From Sphaerospermopsis sp. SIO1G1 (GTDB lineage Bacteria > Cyanobacteriota > Cyanobacteriia > Cyanobacteriales > Nostocaceae), in NCBI GenBank assembly GCA_010672785.1, contig JAAHFX010000009.1, positions 382,447-446,446 of the forward strand: a stretch of 64,000 nucleotides of DNA. The letters are read 5' to 3'. The notes beneath the pieces are model-generated. The model was not told where the DNA came from. It saw only the letters and a program-made list of their open reading frames with translations, and made no database searches. Below are positions 15,703 to 24,578 of the stretch, one piece after another (the first letter of the stretch is position 1; each line of letters starts with the position of its first letter). Made by a program: the position numbers and the translations under genes.

Positions 15703-17223
15703 CTTATGATCTTCTATTCCAGGACGATTAATTTGTTGTAAATCACTCTGATAATTCCAAAATGTTAGTCCTTGTAGGGAACGTTCTGGTGGTTTGCTAC
15801 CAAACAGAGAAATCACTAAGCCTAAAATGACTGCAACGGGGGCGGTGATTGCGGAACGCCAAATTCCTGGAAAACTGAACCATTGATTTTCTGAACCAAC
15901 TACAATCAGGATCACTGCCAAAACTGTACCGTAAAATGCCCCATTTGCATTGATGCGGGGAACGAGAACTCCCATGAGGAAAATTCCCAGCAATGGCCCT
16001 AAAAACATGGTGGTGTATGTGACTAAAAATGGGAGTAAGGATTTGCCAGTGGAAGCAACATAGAAGGCTGAGAATATACCCAGGATACCCCAGAGGATGA
16101 TTAAACCTTGGGCAACTTTTAAGGAGTGAGATTCACTATTTTCTGATTTGGTATAACGATCATAAAAGTCCACTGTCATGCAGGTGGCGAGAGAATGAAG
16201 GGCTGAATCAATGGATGACATGGCTGCTGCAAAGATGGCAGCGATTAAAAATCCGGAAGCACCTGGTGGCACTTGGTTAACGATAAAATAGGATAGGATT
16301 TCATCTGGTTTAATATCTTGAGGAAGTGCTTGATTCAAGGAATAAAAACCAAATAAAATTACACCGAGTAAAAGTGTAGCGGCAACACCGATGAAGCCAG
16401 AAAACCAACCTAAAAAAATTGCTTTACGTGCTGAGGAGACATCTGCACAGGATAGATACCTTTGCACAGATTGTTGGTTTGTTCCTGCTACTCCAAAGGC
16501 TAAAATTCCATAGGCGATTAATGCTGTTGGTAGTGAGCGAATTGATTCTGGTTCCCAGGATAGGTTAACTACTGCTAGTCTTCCCTGTTCTCCTGCTACA
16601 CGCCATAGTTCTCCAAAACCACCGGGAATAGCGGATGTGGCTGCCCAGATACCAGCAGAGATGCCGACAAATATCATGGCAAACTGGAGTACATCTGTCC
16701 AAACTACGGCACTAATTCCACCTGCTACGGTGTAAACAATTGAGATGATACCAACTATTAAGATGGCTACGGAGAGGGGAATTCCTGTAATGGTGGCGAC
16801 TACTTGAGAAGCGGCATATAATAGTCCTCCGAGTCTGGCAATGACAAAGAGTAAGAAACACAATGAACCCAGAGAGCGTGTTTTGGCATCAAAACGTTTT
16901 TCTAGATACTCATAGGCTGTAGTTAAATTTAATCCTACAAATAATGGTAAAAATACTAATACTACCAGTCCATAACCAATTAAGTCGCCAAATTGAAGTT
17001 GTAGATAAAGAAAACCGTTTTTATAGCCTTCTCCTGGGCCTCCTAGCAGTGAAGCTGCGGAGAATGAGGTAGCAATAATTGAGAACCCAATAGCCCACCA
17101 AGGTAACTTTCTTGATCCTCGAAAATATTCATCTGTATTGTTTTGTTTGCGACTGGCTGCAATTCCTATACCTATGACGATCATGGCGTAAACTGCAACA
17201 ATAAACCAATCAATGATACTCAT
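15700..17223 (-). CDS. Sodium:solute symporter (SSS family)
   Basis: 507-residue inner-membrane carrier with about 13 hydrophobic helices. It begins MSIIDWFIVAVYAMIVIGIG, followed by EYFRGSRKLPWWAIGFSIIA and ATSFSAASLLGGPGEGY, the SSS-family N-terminal signature. GTNQQSVQRYLSC and FAAAMSSIDSALHSLATCMT follow, the latter carrying the Na2-site serine region. The substrate cannot be read from sequence; related proteins carry sugars, amino acids or organic acids. The stop codon TAG (15700-15702) is made by the terminal bases of an inserted element, so the native C-terminus may have been changed. It lies 23 bases downstream of dndE on the same strand. Confidence 0.9.
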   Translation of the reverse strand: MSIIDWFIVAVYAMIVIGIGIAASRKQNNTDEYFRGSRKLPWWAIGFSIIATSFSAASLLGGPGEGYKNGFLYLQLQFGDLIGYGLVVLVFLPLFVGLNLTTAYEYLEKRFDAKTRSLGSLCFLLFVIARLGGLLYAASQVVATITGIPLSVAILIVGIISIVYTVAGGISAVVWTDVLQFAMIFVGISAGIWAATSAIPGGFGELWRVAGEQGRLAVVNLSWEPESIRSLPTALIAYGILAFGVAGTNQQSVQRYLSCADVSSARKAIFLGWFSGFIGVAATLLLGVILFGFYSLNQALPQDIKPDEILSYFIVNQVPPGASGFLIAAIFAAAMSSIDSALHSLATCMTVDFYDRYTKSENSESHSLKVAQGLIILWGILGIFSAFYVASTGKSLLPFLVTYTTMFLGPLLGIFLMGVLVPRINANGAFYGTVLAVILIVVGSENQWFSFPGIWRSAITAPVAVILGLVISLFGSKPPERSLQGLTFWNYQSDLQQINRPGIEDHK

Positions 17224-17246
17224 GGGTTTTGTGGGGCTATGTAAAA

Positions 17247-17642
17247 TCAGGATCTTACTTTTTTAGTTGCCACTTCGATCAAATCTTCAATTCTCTTAAT
17301 ATTTGGATCTCCAGCTAAATATCCTATTCCCCGATGTAGGTGCAGGCGAAATTGTTTAACTAGGGTTTCTTTGTCAGTATCTAAACCGTCGTTGTGACAA
17401 CGTTGTTTCAAGGCTAAAAGCAGTATATCTGCCATTTCTCCACCGAATGTCTGCCAAGTCATTTCTACGTTACTATCTTGGGGTATGGGTACGGGGGATG
17501 GTGAGGCGGTTTCTGCTAAGGAACGACAAAATGCCCAACGACACAGTATATTCCATTGTTCTATTTTGGTGTTACGTTTGAGTTTAAGGAGTTGATCTTT
17601 GGCGGTTTGAGATAGTTTAATCCGTTCTATTGGAGATTCCAT
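17247..17642 (-). CDS. dndE: DNA sulfur modification protein DndE
   Basis: 131 residues, the usual DndE size (PF08870). It begins IERIKLSQTAKDQLLKLKRN, the characteristic N-terminal motif. WNILCRWAFCRSLAE, FGGEMADILLLALKQR and LHRGIGYLAGD follow. In characterised systems DndE is a small helical protein that binds nicked double-stranded DNA and is needed for phosphorothioate incorporation. It is the last gene of the minus-strand dndC-dndD-dndE set, 94 bases after dndD, with a small repeat (ATTACGAATTACG) between. Confidence 0.92.
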   Translation of the reverse strand: MESPIERIKLSQTAKDQLLKLKRNTKIEQWNILCRWAFCRSLAETASPSPVPIPQDSNVEMTWQTFGGEMADILLLALKQRCHNDGLDTDKETLVKQFRLHLHRGIGYLAGDPNIKRIEDLIEVATKKVRS

Positions 17643-17736
17643 GATGTTGGTGATTGGTGATTGGTGATTAGTGATTGGGATGGGGTAGTAATTACGAATT
17701 ACGTAAGCGAAGCTCTCCCGGAGGGAGCATTACGAA

Positions 17737-19725
17737 TTACCAAAAATAACCTTCCTTGATGCTTGTTTCTCTTTGTTTAGAATTATATTCTAGGAGATAT
17801 TCACGGGCGATCGCTCCGTTTTCTTTCAGGGTTTGATGTTCTGGTTTGCTGATTTCTGTATCGGTGGAAAGTAAGATTACTTGATGACTCGCAGCGGGAA
17901 AGTATCTTTCGACTAGGTTGTTTCTGTGTGATGAATCTAGTCTTCCTAGTGGTGTGTCTATGGCGATAGGTAGACGTTTTCCTGAAACTTTGGCTAAACC
18001 CCATAAAAATGCGATTGCCAATAGTTGTTTTTCTCCTGCTGATAAACGATGTTTGGGTACTTGTTTTCCGTTTAAGTCATATAATGATAGACTGAAGTTT
18101 TTTTCATCAATTGCAATTCTATGTACTAAGTCTGATTTGTGTAATAAATACAAGAAACAGTTTTTTACTTCTTCTTCTAATTTATTTAATTTCCGTAATG
18201 TCAGTTTTTCTCTAAATATTTGTAATGTCTGTTGTACTTTTGTGGCGGCATTAATTAAATGTTCGTTACTATGATATTTTAAATTATCACTTGTATAATT
18301 ATTTAACTCTTTTTTAGTTTGATTAATTGTCGCTTCTAATTCCGTCAAGCTACGATTTATTACCTCAAACTTACTTGCAGCTTTAGTTAATTCTGCTTGG
18401 CTTTTTTCCCTTGCTTTTTTTAATTTTGCATATTCTTCTGGTGCTGCTGCTGTTTGAATTTGTCTTTCTATTCTTAAAATCTCTTCTTCATAATCTTGTA
18501 ATTCTCTTAATTTCTGATAGGTATGATTTTGAGTAGTTTGTAAACGATAGACTAAATTATCTAATAAACTTAAACTCTCTTCATCTGCATTTAACCAAGT
18601 TATTTCTGAAGATGAATTACCTGCATATAAACTATCTATATCTTCAGTGAGAAAAGTTTGAATTCTATTGATTTTAGCTAATTCTAAATCTAATTGATTT
18701 AATAAACTGATTAATCTTTCATCTCTTGCAATTAATACATCTTTAGCTAACTGTACCTGTTGAAGTTTAAATTCTTTCTCTGATTGGATCTGAATTTGTG
18801 ATAATAAATTAGGAATTAAAGCTAAAGGTAAAACACCTTCAGCCAATTCACGTAAATCTTGACGGACATTTTCGATATTCTTAATTTGGGTTTCTTTCTG
18901 TGTATCTAACTTACTACTTTCCGCAGCAATTTTACCTCCTTCAGCCATGTATTTATGGACAGCTTCTTCGTGTTTTAATTCTAGTTCTGCTAATATATCT
19001 TTTAAATAATCCTGTTCTTTTTTTATAACATTTCTTTTATCTAACTGTTCACTTAACTTAGCTTCAATTTCTGCTAATTTAGCCAAATCTTGAGTATCAG
19101 CATTTTCTTTTTTCTTACGATTTACTAATATTTCTAAATCAACTGCTAATTTATCAGCTAATTCTAAACCTAACAGAGCATTGATAGCATCTACTACCAC
19201 AGAAGGTGGTGTTTCTTGTTCAGCAAGTTCTTTAACTTGTTCACCATCAAATAAAAATAAATTAGAAATACCTAAAGGTAAAATATTCTCTATATATTCA
19301 TCCCAAATATTTGCTAAATGTTCTACAGGCCAGGTTTCATCTTCTCCTAAAATTCCTAATGAGTCTTTCCCATCTTTAGGATTTTTTTCCCATATTCTCA
19401 CTACCCGATATTGAATGGGTTTATCATCTTCAATATGTTCAAATACTAGTTCTATTCTGGTTTTATTAATAGGATCAGCTTGGTTATTTACACATTGTGT
19501 TAAAAAATCAGCATAGCTCAAATTTCCTCTAGTTGAACATTGAGCGCGTGATCCATATAAAGCGAGGCGAATAGCGTCTATTAATGTTGTTTTTCCCCCA
19601 CCATTCATTCCTCCTAAGAGGATAATTGGAGAGATATTATTATCATCAATTCTGGGATCAAGGTTAATTACTTGTGTACCAGAATAAGGCCCAAAATTTT
19701 GTAAAACAAGTTCTATAAATATCAT
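17737..19725 (-). CDS. dndD: DNA sulfur modification ATPase DndD
   Basis: 662-residue SMC/Rad50-like ATPase. The Walker A motif GGMNGGGKTT is at 38-47. Q-loop-like LFLFDGEQVKELAE precedes a central coiled coil of roughly 330 residues. ABC signature SAGEKQ begins at 562, and Walker B runs through LPIAIDTPLGRLD with Asp590. DndD is thought to use ATP to nick or remodel DNA for sulfur insertion. The length and architecture are standard. Its ATG follows a 299-base gap downstream of dndC that is rich in hairpins. That is an unusual break inside a dnd operon. Confidence 0.93.
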   Translation of the reverse strand: MIFIELVLQNFGPYSGTQVINLDPRIDDNNISPIILLGGMNGGGKTTLIDAIRLALYGSRAQCSTRGNLSYADFLTQCVNNQADPINKTRIELVFEHIEDDKPIQYRVVRIWEKNPKDGKDSLGILGEDETWPVEHLANIWDEYIENILPLGISNLFLFDGEQVKELAEQETPPSVVVDAINALLGLELADKLAVDLEILVNRKKKENADTQDLAKLAEIEAKLSEQLDKRNVIKKEQDYLKDILAELELKHEEAVHKYMAEGGKIAAESSKLDTQKETQIKNIENVRQDLRELAEGVLPLALIPNLLSQIQIQSEKEFKLQQVQLAKDVLIARDERLISLLNQLDLELAKINRIQTFLTEDIDSLYAGNSSSEITWLNADEESLSLLDNLVYRLQTTQNHTYQKLRELQDYEEEILRIERQIQTAAAPEEYAKLKKAREKSQAELTKAASKFEVINRSLTELEATINQTKKELNNYTSDNLKYHSNEHLINAATKVQQTLQIFREKLTLRKLNKLEEEVKNCFLYLLHKSDLVHRIAIDEKNFSLSLYDLNGKQVPKHRLSAGEKQLLAIAFLWGLAKVSGKRLPIAIDTPLGRLDSSHRNNLVERYFPAASHQVILLSTDTEISKPEHQTLKENGAIAREYLLEYNSKQRETSIKEGYFW

Positions 19726-20024
19726 GGTAATTAAAAATTAAAACTTAACACTTAACACTTAAATTTAATCTTGTTTCCTAGTTCTGCTGGTGAACGCTTT
19801 ACAAGAGTCTCTACTCTGATGATAATGGTATAAAGTAGAAACTTGTTGTTGTATTTATAATCAGAGTTTAGAAACTAGTTAAAGCTAAAATAATGATATG
19901 AGGTAGAACCTCATTATTGCATTCCTAGTCAGAGTCTAGGAATGAGTAATTTAGCAACTCCATCGGTATACTAATTAATAAAGTTCTCTAAATCAAGCAG
20001 GTTTTGAAATGTCTGGATCATAGT
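19726..20024. repeat. Hairpin-rich gap between dndC and dndD
   Basis: No gene. Contains ATGAGGTAGAACCTCAT (7-bp stem, near 19899-19915) and ATTCCTAGTCAGAGTCTAGG continuing AAT (8-bp stem, 19921-19943). A larger imperfect symmetry pairs TTTCCTAGTTCTG with CAGAGTTTAGAAACTAG. A hairpin with the same TCAGAG core occurs at 45130-45165. It resembles a small palindromic repeat element rather than a terminator, since no T-run follows on the minus strand. Confidence 0.55.
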
Positions 20025-21644
20025 TTAATCATCTTGTTGTTTAAATTTTATATTTGCCCAATTTTTGGGTTTATTATCTTCTTGTTTTTTGGTTTCACCT
20101 ATATTTAACTGTTTCCCATTACCACTAATTTTTTCCCGAATAGTTGCTATATCTCCATTAAGTGCAGCTTCTCTTAAATCCCTTTTTAAATGAGCATTTT
20201 CAATTGCTTCTTCTTGAGAACGGGAACTTGTGTCAAAGCATTTTTCTAAACTATCAAAAATCCCTATCCGGCGAGTTTTCTTTCTAAATTGTCTTTCCGT
20301 ATCTAGGAGTTTTGTCATTAATTCTAGCTGCATTAAATCACCATCACATATTTCTTCTAAGACTTCCCACTCATCACTACCTAATAAACTATAGTTTGCA
20401 CCAGGGCGGATATCTTTAAATTCTTCTCCTGTTACTTCTTGATAAATACGAGGTAAACTATCATCAAATTCATGTTTTTCTTCTAGCCATATCCGGCGAA
20501 TTTCGCTTAATTCTTCCATAGATATTAAGGTGATATCACGCATATTTTCTGGAGCAGTTTGTCTCATTTGGGTTTGGGCGGTTAAGAGTTTTCTTAACCA
20601 ATATTCTCGCCAATATTTTGTATAAGGCCCTGGTATTGTTTGAATATCTTTTTTGCCTTTAATTTCGCGTTCAAATAATTGTACTCCACCCCAAATTCTT
20701 CTAAAATCTCTCTTATCTCTATCATCTTTAATATCTAATTCATTGCGTAGTTCTAATAAAGGCTGCATCCATTCTTTTTCTTCATCATTTTGTATCATAG
20801 CCTCCATTGATTTATCTTTATTAACAATTGTACAAACCCAGCAACCAAAACGCGAATCTCCACAACTGGGGGTAGAAGTATCAACCACTAAAGGACATTC
20901 ATTATCTGCTGTTGCACCTCTATACATAAGAAATAAGTCTTTATTACTATATCCCCAAGGATTTTGATATTGATTTAGATATATCCAAACATCATGATTT
21001 TTCCAGTCTTCAATAGGAGTATAAACTAAAGAGTTTATTAAACTAGAGTTCGGACTGAGTTTATCTCTAACTCTACCAGTTTGATGTTTTTTCATTGTTG
21101 CAGCACGAGTTGTACTTTCTGCTTTACGTGTACCTAAAACCAGAATAGTTTCACCATTTGCTCTTACTATTTGACGAATAAATTGATTGGCAGGATTTAT
21201 TTTTAAGCGCTGAGTACACCAACGAAATTGGTTACGCGGTGCGGGATACCCTTTACCAACAAGATTTACCCAGAAAGATTCTTCAATAACTGGTTGTAAT
21301 AAATGGGGTTGAATTGGCATTTGTTGTTCCTGAGCAGCAATTTCCATCTGTTTTAATGAATCACGTACCCAAGCGGAAACATAAGGATTTTCTACACCTG
21401 TATCAGTGGTAATCACATGAATAGTTTTAGTTCTTTTTTCTGGAGGAAGTTGAGAAATTGCATTCCAGATTAATTGTAAAGTGGCTGTGCTATCTTTACC
21501 ACCAGAATAACCAACTACCCAAGGAATAGAATCTAAACAGTATAATTCTTGAATTTCCGTAGTCAGAATTTCGATATATTCAATTAATTCTGCTACAGTC
21601 CGATTTTGCTGATTTTTATTGTCTTTATGTTGTGCTATGGTCAT
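20025..21644 (-). CDS. dndC: DNA phosphorothioation sulfurtransferase DndC
   Basis: 539 residues of the adenine nucleotide alpha-hydrolase (PAPS reductase-like) superfamily. The PP-loop VVGYSGGKDST is at about 43-53. Cys143 (RWCTQRLK), Cys250, Cys261, Cys268 and Cys271 (SCGDSRFGCWVC) match the iron-sulfur cysteines of DndC. The C-terminal 150 residues are charged. DndC activates or transfers sulfur supplied by a cysteine desulfurase (DndA or IscS); no dndA is in the window, so a housekeeping desulfurase must serve. First gene of the minus-strand set, divergent from dndB. Confidence 0.94.
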   Translation of the reverse strand: MTIAQHKDNKNQQNRTVAELIEYIEILTTEIQELYCLDSIPWVVGYSGGKDSTATLQLIWNAISQLPPEKRTKTIHVITTDTGVENPYVSAWVRDSLKQMEIAAQEQQMPIQPHLLQPVIEESFWVNLVGKGYPAPRNQFRWCTQRLKINPANQFIRQIVRANGETILVLGTRKAESTTRAATMKKHQTGRVRDKLSPNSSLINSLVYTPIEDWKNHDVWIYLNQYQNPWGYSNKDLFLMYRGATADNECPLVVDTSTPSCGDSRFGCWVCTIVNKDKSMEAMIQNDEEKEWMQPLLELRNELDIKDDRDKRDFRRIWGGVQLFEREIKGKKDIQTIPGPYTKYWREYWLRKLLTAQTQMRQTAPENMRDITLISMEELSEIRRIWLEEKHEFDDSLPRIYQEVTGEEFKDIRPGANYSLLGSDEWEVLEEICDGDLMQLELMTKLLDTERQFRKKTRRIGIFDSLEKCFDTSSRSQEEAIENAHLKRDLREAALNGDIATIREKISGNGKQLNIGETKKQEDNKPKNWANIKFKQQDD

Positions 21645-21837
21645 AAATCTATCTCTGTCAATATATAGATGTACTTTAATGTTAGATATAAGTTAACTTG
21701 AAATCAAAGCAGTTATTTATACTAAGTTTAATTACATTAATTCACTAGAAAAGTTTTTAAAAACTACAATCTTAGTATCTAACATTTTGGCAAAATAAGC
21801 TACAAAGTCTTAATGATTGTTTTTAAAAATAAGAATT
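21645..21837. promoter_or_regulatory. Divergent dndC/dndB promoter region with inverted repeats
   Basis: This 193-base divergent spacer contains three symmetrical signals. An 11-bp pair AATGTTAGATA (21678-21688) and TATCTAACATT (21776-21786) is oriented as inverted repeats 98 bp apart. There is a perfect 10-bp palindrome AAGTTAACTT (21690-21699) and a perfect 14-bp palindrome AGTTTTTAAAAACT (21752-21765). DndB homologues act as repressors of dnd operons, so these are candidate operator sites (inference). Confidence 0.45.
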
Positions 21838-23436
21838 ATGGATAGTACATCTGCACACACAAGTGATATTTTTCAACATTACCCAGAGGGTGAAACTCCA
21901 AGTCAGGAGATGTTATCTAAACTACTAAATAATTATTTAAGCCAACAAGATCATATTTTGGTACAGCAAACTAGAATGGGCGGTGTTGATGCTTATGTGG
22001 GTTCTGTTACTTTAGAATGGTTTGCTAATCGAGTTAAGTTTGCTTCTGCTTTACCTTTACTGCAAAAAAAATACAACCCAGAAACAGATAATATTGAAAT
22101 TGATGCAGATAGTATTGATGAAATTCAACAGCGGCCTTTAGATTGGTCACGTCAAGCTGCATTGGTTCAATATTTAGCGACTAGGAAAAATCATAAGTTT
22201 CCCCCAGTATTAGTGGTTATTAATCAACCTTGGGTAGATAATACACAAGCAGATGAATGGGATTTTCAAGGATGTTCTCAAAAAGCAACCACTGATTTTA
22301 TACCTCTAGACCAAAATAGTAAAGTAGGTTTACTTAATATATCTGAAGAAAACGTTAGTATTTATGCTTTAGATGGTCAGCATAGACTCATGGGAGTTCA
22401 GGGTTTATTAGAATTAATTAAATTTGGAAAATTAAGGCGTTATAAGAAAGATAAAACACCAAGTGACACTTTATTAATTTTATCAGATTTGATGGATAAT
22501 TATCAAATTGATGATGAATATTTACGGAATTTAACACAGGAAAAAATAGGAATTGAATTTATTTGTGCTGTAAACCAAGGGGAGAAGTATACAGAAGCTA
22601 AAAAAAGAATTAGGTCTATTTTTGTTCATGTAAATTTAATGGCTACTCCTTTAACAAAAGGACAACTAGCACAGTTGAATGAAGATGATGGTTTTGCAAT
22701 TGTAGCTAGAAAAATTGCGGTTACACATCCACTTTTACAAGTAACTAATAATCGTAAAGCTAGGGTAAATTGGAATAGTGCTACAGTTGCGACTAATTCT
22801 ACTGTTTTAACTACTCTACAGGCTTTACAGGATATGGCACAAAAATATCTAGGTCAGAAATTTCCTCATTGGAAACCTTTAGAAAAAGGACTAATTCCTA
22901 TGCGCCCAGAGGATAAAGAATTACAGGAGGGAATTAAAGATTTTACCGAATTATTTGATTATTTAGCAACTCTTCCTAGTTATAAAATTTTAGAACATGA
23001 AGATACACCAATTTTAAGACGTTTTAGTTTTGAAAAAGGTGGTGGGGAGGGAAATATTTTATTTCGTCCAGTATCCCAGATTGCTATAGCACAAGCTTTA
23101 GGAATTTTAGTTTTTAAACAGGATTTTTCTTTGGAGTCTATTTTTAAAAAGTTACGAAAATTTGACCTCCAAGGAGGTTTTAGTGAAATGGAATTTCCTT
23201 ATTCTTTGTGGTATGGGGTTTTATATGATCCTAATAAAAAGAGACTACAAGTTTCTGGAAAAGATTTAGCTGTGAAGTTGTTCATTTACATTTTAGGAGG
23301 AATGAAGGATCATATGGAAATTGCTGCTTTACGTAAAGCTTTAGCTAATGCTAGAACTACTGAAAATAATACTATTGGTTTTAATGGGAAGTTAGTTACT
23401 CCTCAAGATGTGGGACTTCCATCTATACTTGGTTAG
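21838..23436 (+). CDS. dndB: DNA sulfur modification regulator DndB
   Basis: 532 residues from the ATG at 21838; a TTG seven codons upstream is possible but less likely. It carries the DGQHR signature (residues 179-183, in IYALDGQHRLMGV) that defines this superfamily, and FVHVNLMATPLTKGQLAQL further on. In characterised clusters DndB is a transcriptional repressor of dnd genes and influences modification frequency rather than being strictly required. Here it is divergent from dndCDE, an arrangement suited to autoregulation through the shared spacer. Confidence 0.92.
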   Translation: MDSTSAHTSDIFQHYPEGETPSQEMLSKLLNNYLSQQDHILVQQTRMGGVDAYVGSVTLEWFANRVKFASALPLLQKKYNPETDNIEIDADSIDEIQQRPLDWSRQAALVQYLATRKNHKFPPVLVVINQPWVDNTQADEWDFQGCSQKATTDFIPLDQNSKVGLLNISEENVSIYALDGQHRLMGVQGLLELIKFGKLRRYKKDKTPSDTLLILSDLMDNYQIDDEYLRNLTQEKIGIEFICAVNQGEKYTEAKKRIRSIFVHVNLMATPLTKGQLAQLNEDDGFAIVARKIAVTHPLLQVTNNRKARVNWNSATVATNSTVLTTLQALQDMAQKYLGQKFPHWKPLEKGLIPMRPEDKELQEGIKDFTELFDYLATLPSYKILEHEDTPILRRFSFEKGGGEGNILFRPVSQIAIAQALGILVFKQDFSLESIFKKLRKFDLQGGFSEMEFPYSLWYGVLYDPNKKRLQVSGKDLAVKLFIYILGGMKDHMEIAALRKALANARTTENNTIGFNGKLVTPQDVGLPSILG

Positions 23437-23472
23437 AAAGATAAGTTAGTAATACTATTCAAGCCTTTGATT

Positions 23473-23626
23473 TAAGTAAGTCGGCACAAATAAACCGAAC
23501 CATATAATGAAACGTAAATACTCTTCAAATCCTTGTAATTGCTTCGTTTTACTTCTTTCCACATGACTAACGTCAAGCTTCGCAAACGCAATGACACAAC
23601 TTGATTTTTTAATGCCGACTTACTTA
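23473..23626. mobile_element. MITE-like element with 14-bp TIR TAAGTAAGTCGGCA
   Basis: TAAGTAAGTCGGCA at 23473-23486 and its perfect reverse complement at 23613-23626 bound a 154-bp segment without coding capacity. A fragment AAGTCGGCAAAA appears near 49930. Length and perfect terminal repeats suggest a non-autonomous transposable element. Confidence 0.7.
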
Positions 23627-23749
23627 GGGTTTGCTGAATAAAGATGAAAAAATTACTGGTATTGGGTTTTAGAAGACTTGAAATTGAGAAGGTGCAAGCT
23701 TTTGAGGGGTAAGTACTAAAAAACCTTGCACTTTTTTAGCAAACCCTAC
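23624..23749. mobile_element. MITE-like element, GGGTTTGCTGAA family (copy 3)
   Basis: Left end TTAGGGTTTGCTGAA, right end TTTTAGCAAACCCTAC. It includes the shared GAGAAGGTGCAAGCTTTTGAG and AAACCTTGCACTTTTT segments. It lacks the GGGAACA array present in other copies. It abuts the preceding element, apparently nested or adjacent insertions. Confidence 0.7.
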
Positions 23750-23764
23750 TCATAGTGATACCAA

Positions 23765-23802
23765 AAAATATATTCCCTATTTCTTGGAGAAATAGGGAAT
23801 AT
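23765..23802 (-). terminator. Intrinsic terminator of the secreted-protein gene
   Basis: A perfect 15-bp stem (23770-23784 with 23788-23802; arms ATATTCCCTATTTCT and its complement) with a 3-base loop. On the minus strand it is followed by ATTTTTTGG. It is correctly placed about 95 bases after the stop codon at 23898. Confidence 0.8.
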
Positions 23803-23897
23803 TGCAGAAAAAATAAAAACTATCAAACTTACCACCTAGAGTTTGCTAAACAAGTCTTGTTGTGAGGATAGGTGACTCTTAACAGGTTACAAGTTTT

Positions 23898-24578
23898 TTA
23901 ATAACGAGAAAGTACCAAGTTAGATTGTAAAGTAATATCTAAATCATTCTCTGGATATAAAACAAACACATCAGCAGAGTTTTTTCTCAGTAACACACTT
24001 GCTAACGCACCCGCAGCAGCACCACCAAGAGTTTCTAAGGTTTCAATTTTTTGGTTTCCTGTTAGTAATGAGATGACAGTAGCTGCACCTGCACCAATCG
24101 CTGCATCAGTTAATATTTGTCCAGTGCTACTACCTCGAGAAATTGTTTGAATTTCAGTAATTGTACGAGAGTTAGCGAAAATTTGTTGTCTTCTTCCTGA
24201 TGAAGTGAATGCTAGTTCTCTAGCTACAAAACGTACACCTTGTCTATTGTTGTTGTAACTATCGTTAAGGTTAACAGGTTGTAACTCACCAATAATTTCT
24301 GTTCCGCGAGGAATTAAAATGTTCCTGCGGTTATCTATAATATCGCTAGCTATTCTCAAAGTTAGAGGTGCTGTTTCCCCTGGTTGCACAATGACCTTCT
24401 CTTTTTCATAGGTTACAGGTAAGGTAACATTGGCAGGAATAGTTATGGAACGAGATTGATTAACATTGAACTGTGCTTGGGCAGGAGAAAAGGTAAATAA
24501 AGGTGTAACTGTAGCTGTAGTAATAGCCATTGCTATCAGTGTAGCGGTACTAGATTTCCAAGACATAATACTATTCAT
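23898..24578 (-). CDS. Secreted conserved protein, unknown function
   Basis: 226 residues. The signal peptide ends near residue 35 (AMAITTATVTPLFTF, then SPAQAQF). The mature part has a beta-rich region with RRNILIPRGTEIIGELQPVN and then a glycine/alanine-rich segment (TDAAIGAGAATVISLL, LGGAAAGALASVLL). It ends with YPENDLDITLQSNL. The last motif and the IPRGTEIIGE strand recall the C-terminal domain of VirB10/TrbI-type secretion proteins. No other conjugation gene is present, so I treat it as a periplasmic or outer-membrane-associated cyanobacterial protein. ATG codons at residues 1 and 5 are both possible. Confidence 0.75.
   Translation of the reverse strand: MNSIMSWKSSTATLIAMAITTATVTPLFTFSPAQAQFNVNQSRSITIPANVTLPVTYEKEKVIVQPGETAPLTLRIASDIIDNRRNILIPRGTEIIGELQPVNLNDSYNNNRQGVRFVARELAFTSSGRRQQIFANSRTITEIQTISRGSSTGQILTDAAIGAGAATVISLLTGNQKIETLETLGGAAAGALASVLLRKNSADVFVLYPENDLDITLQSNLVLSRY

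Larger units (their letters stand above)
23437..23897. other. Intergenic region with two adjacent elements and a terminator
   Basis: No gene. Contains the TAAGTAAGTCGGCA element (23473-23626), immediately adjoining a GGGTTTGCTGAA-family element (23624-23749), and then the hairpin terminator at 23765-23802. Confidence 0.7.

Noticed and set aside
23898..24578. Conjugation protein TrbI/VirB10
   Set aside because: Only the C-terminal motif resembles that family and no other conjugation gene is present, so a functional name is not justified.
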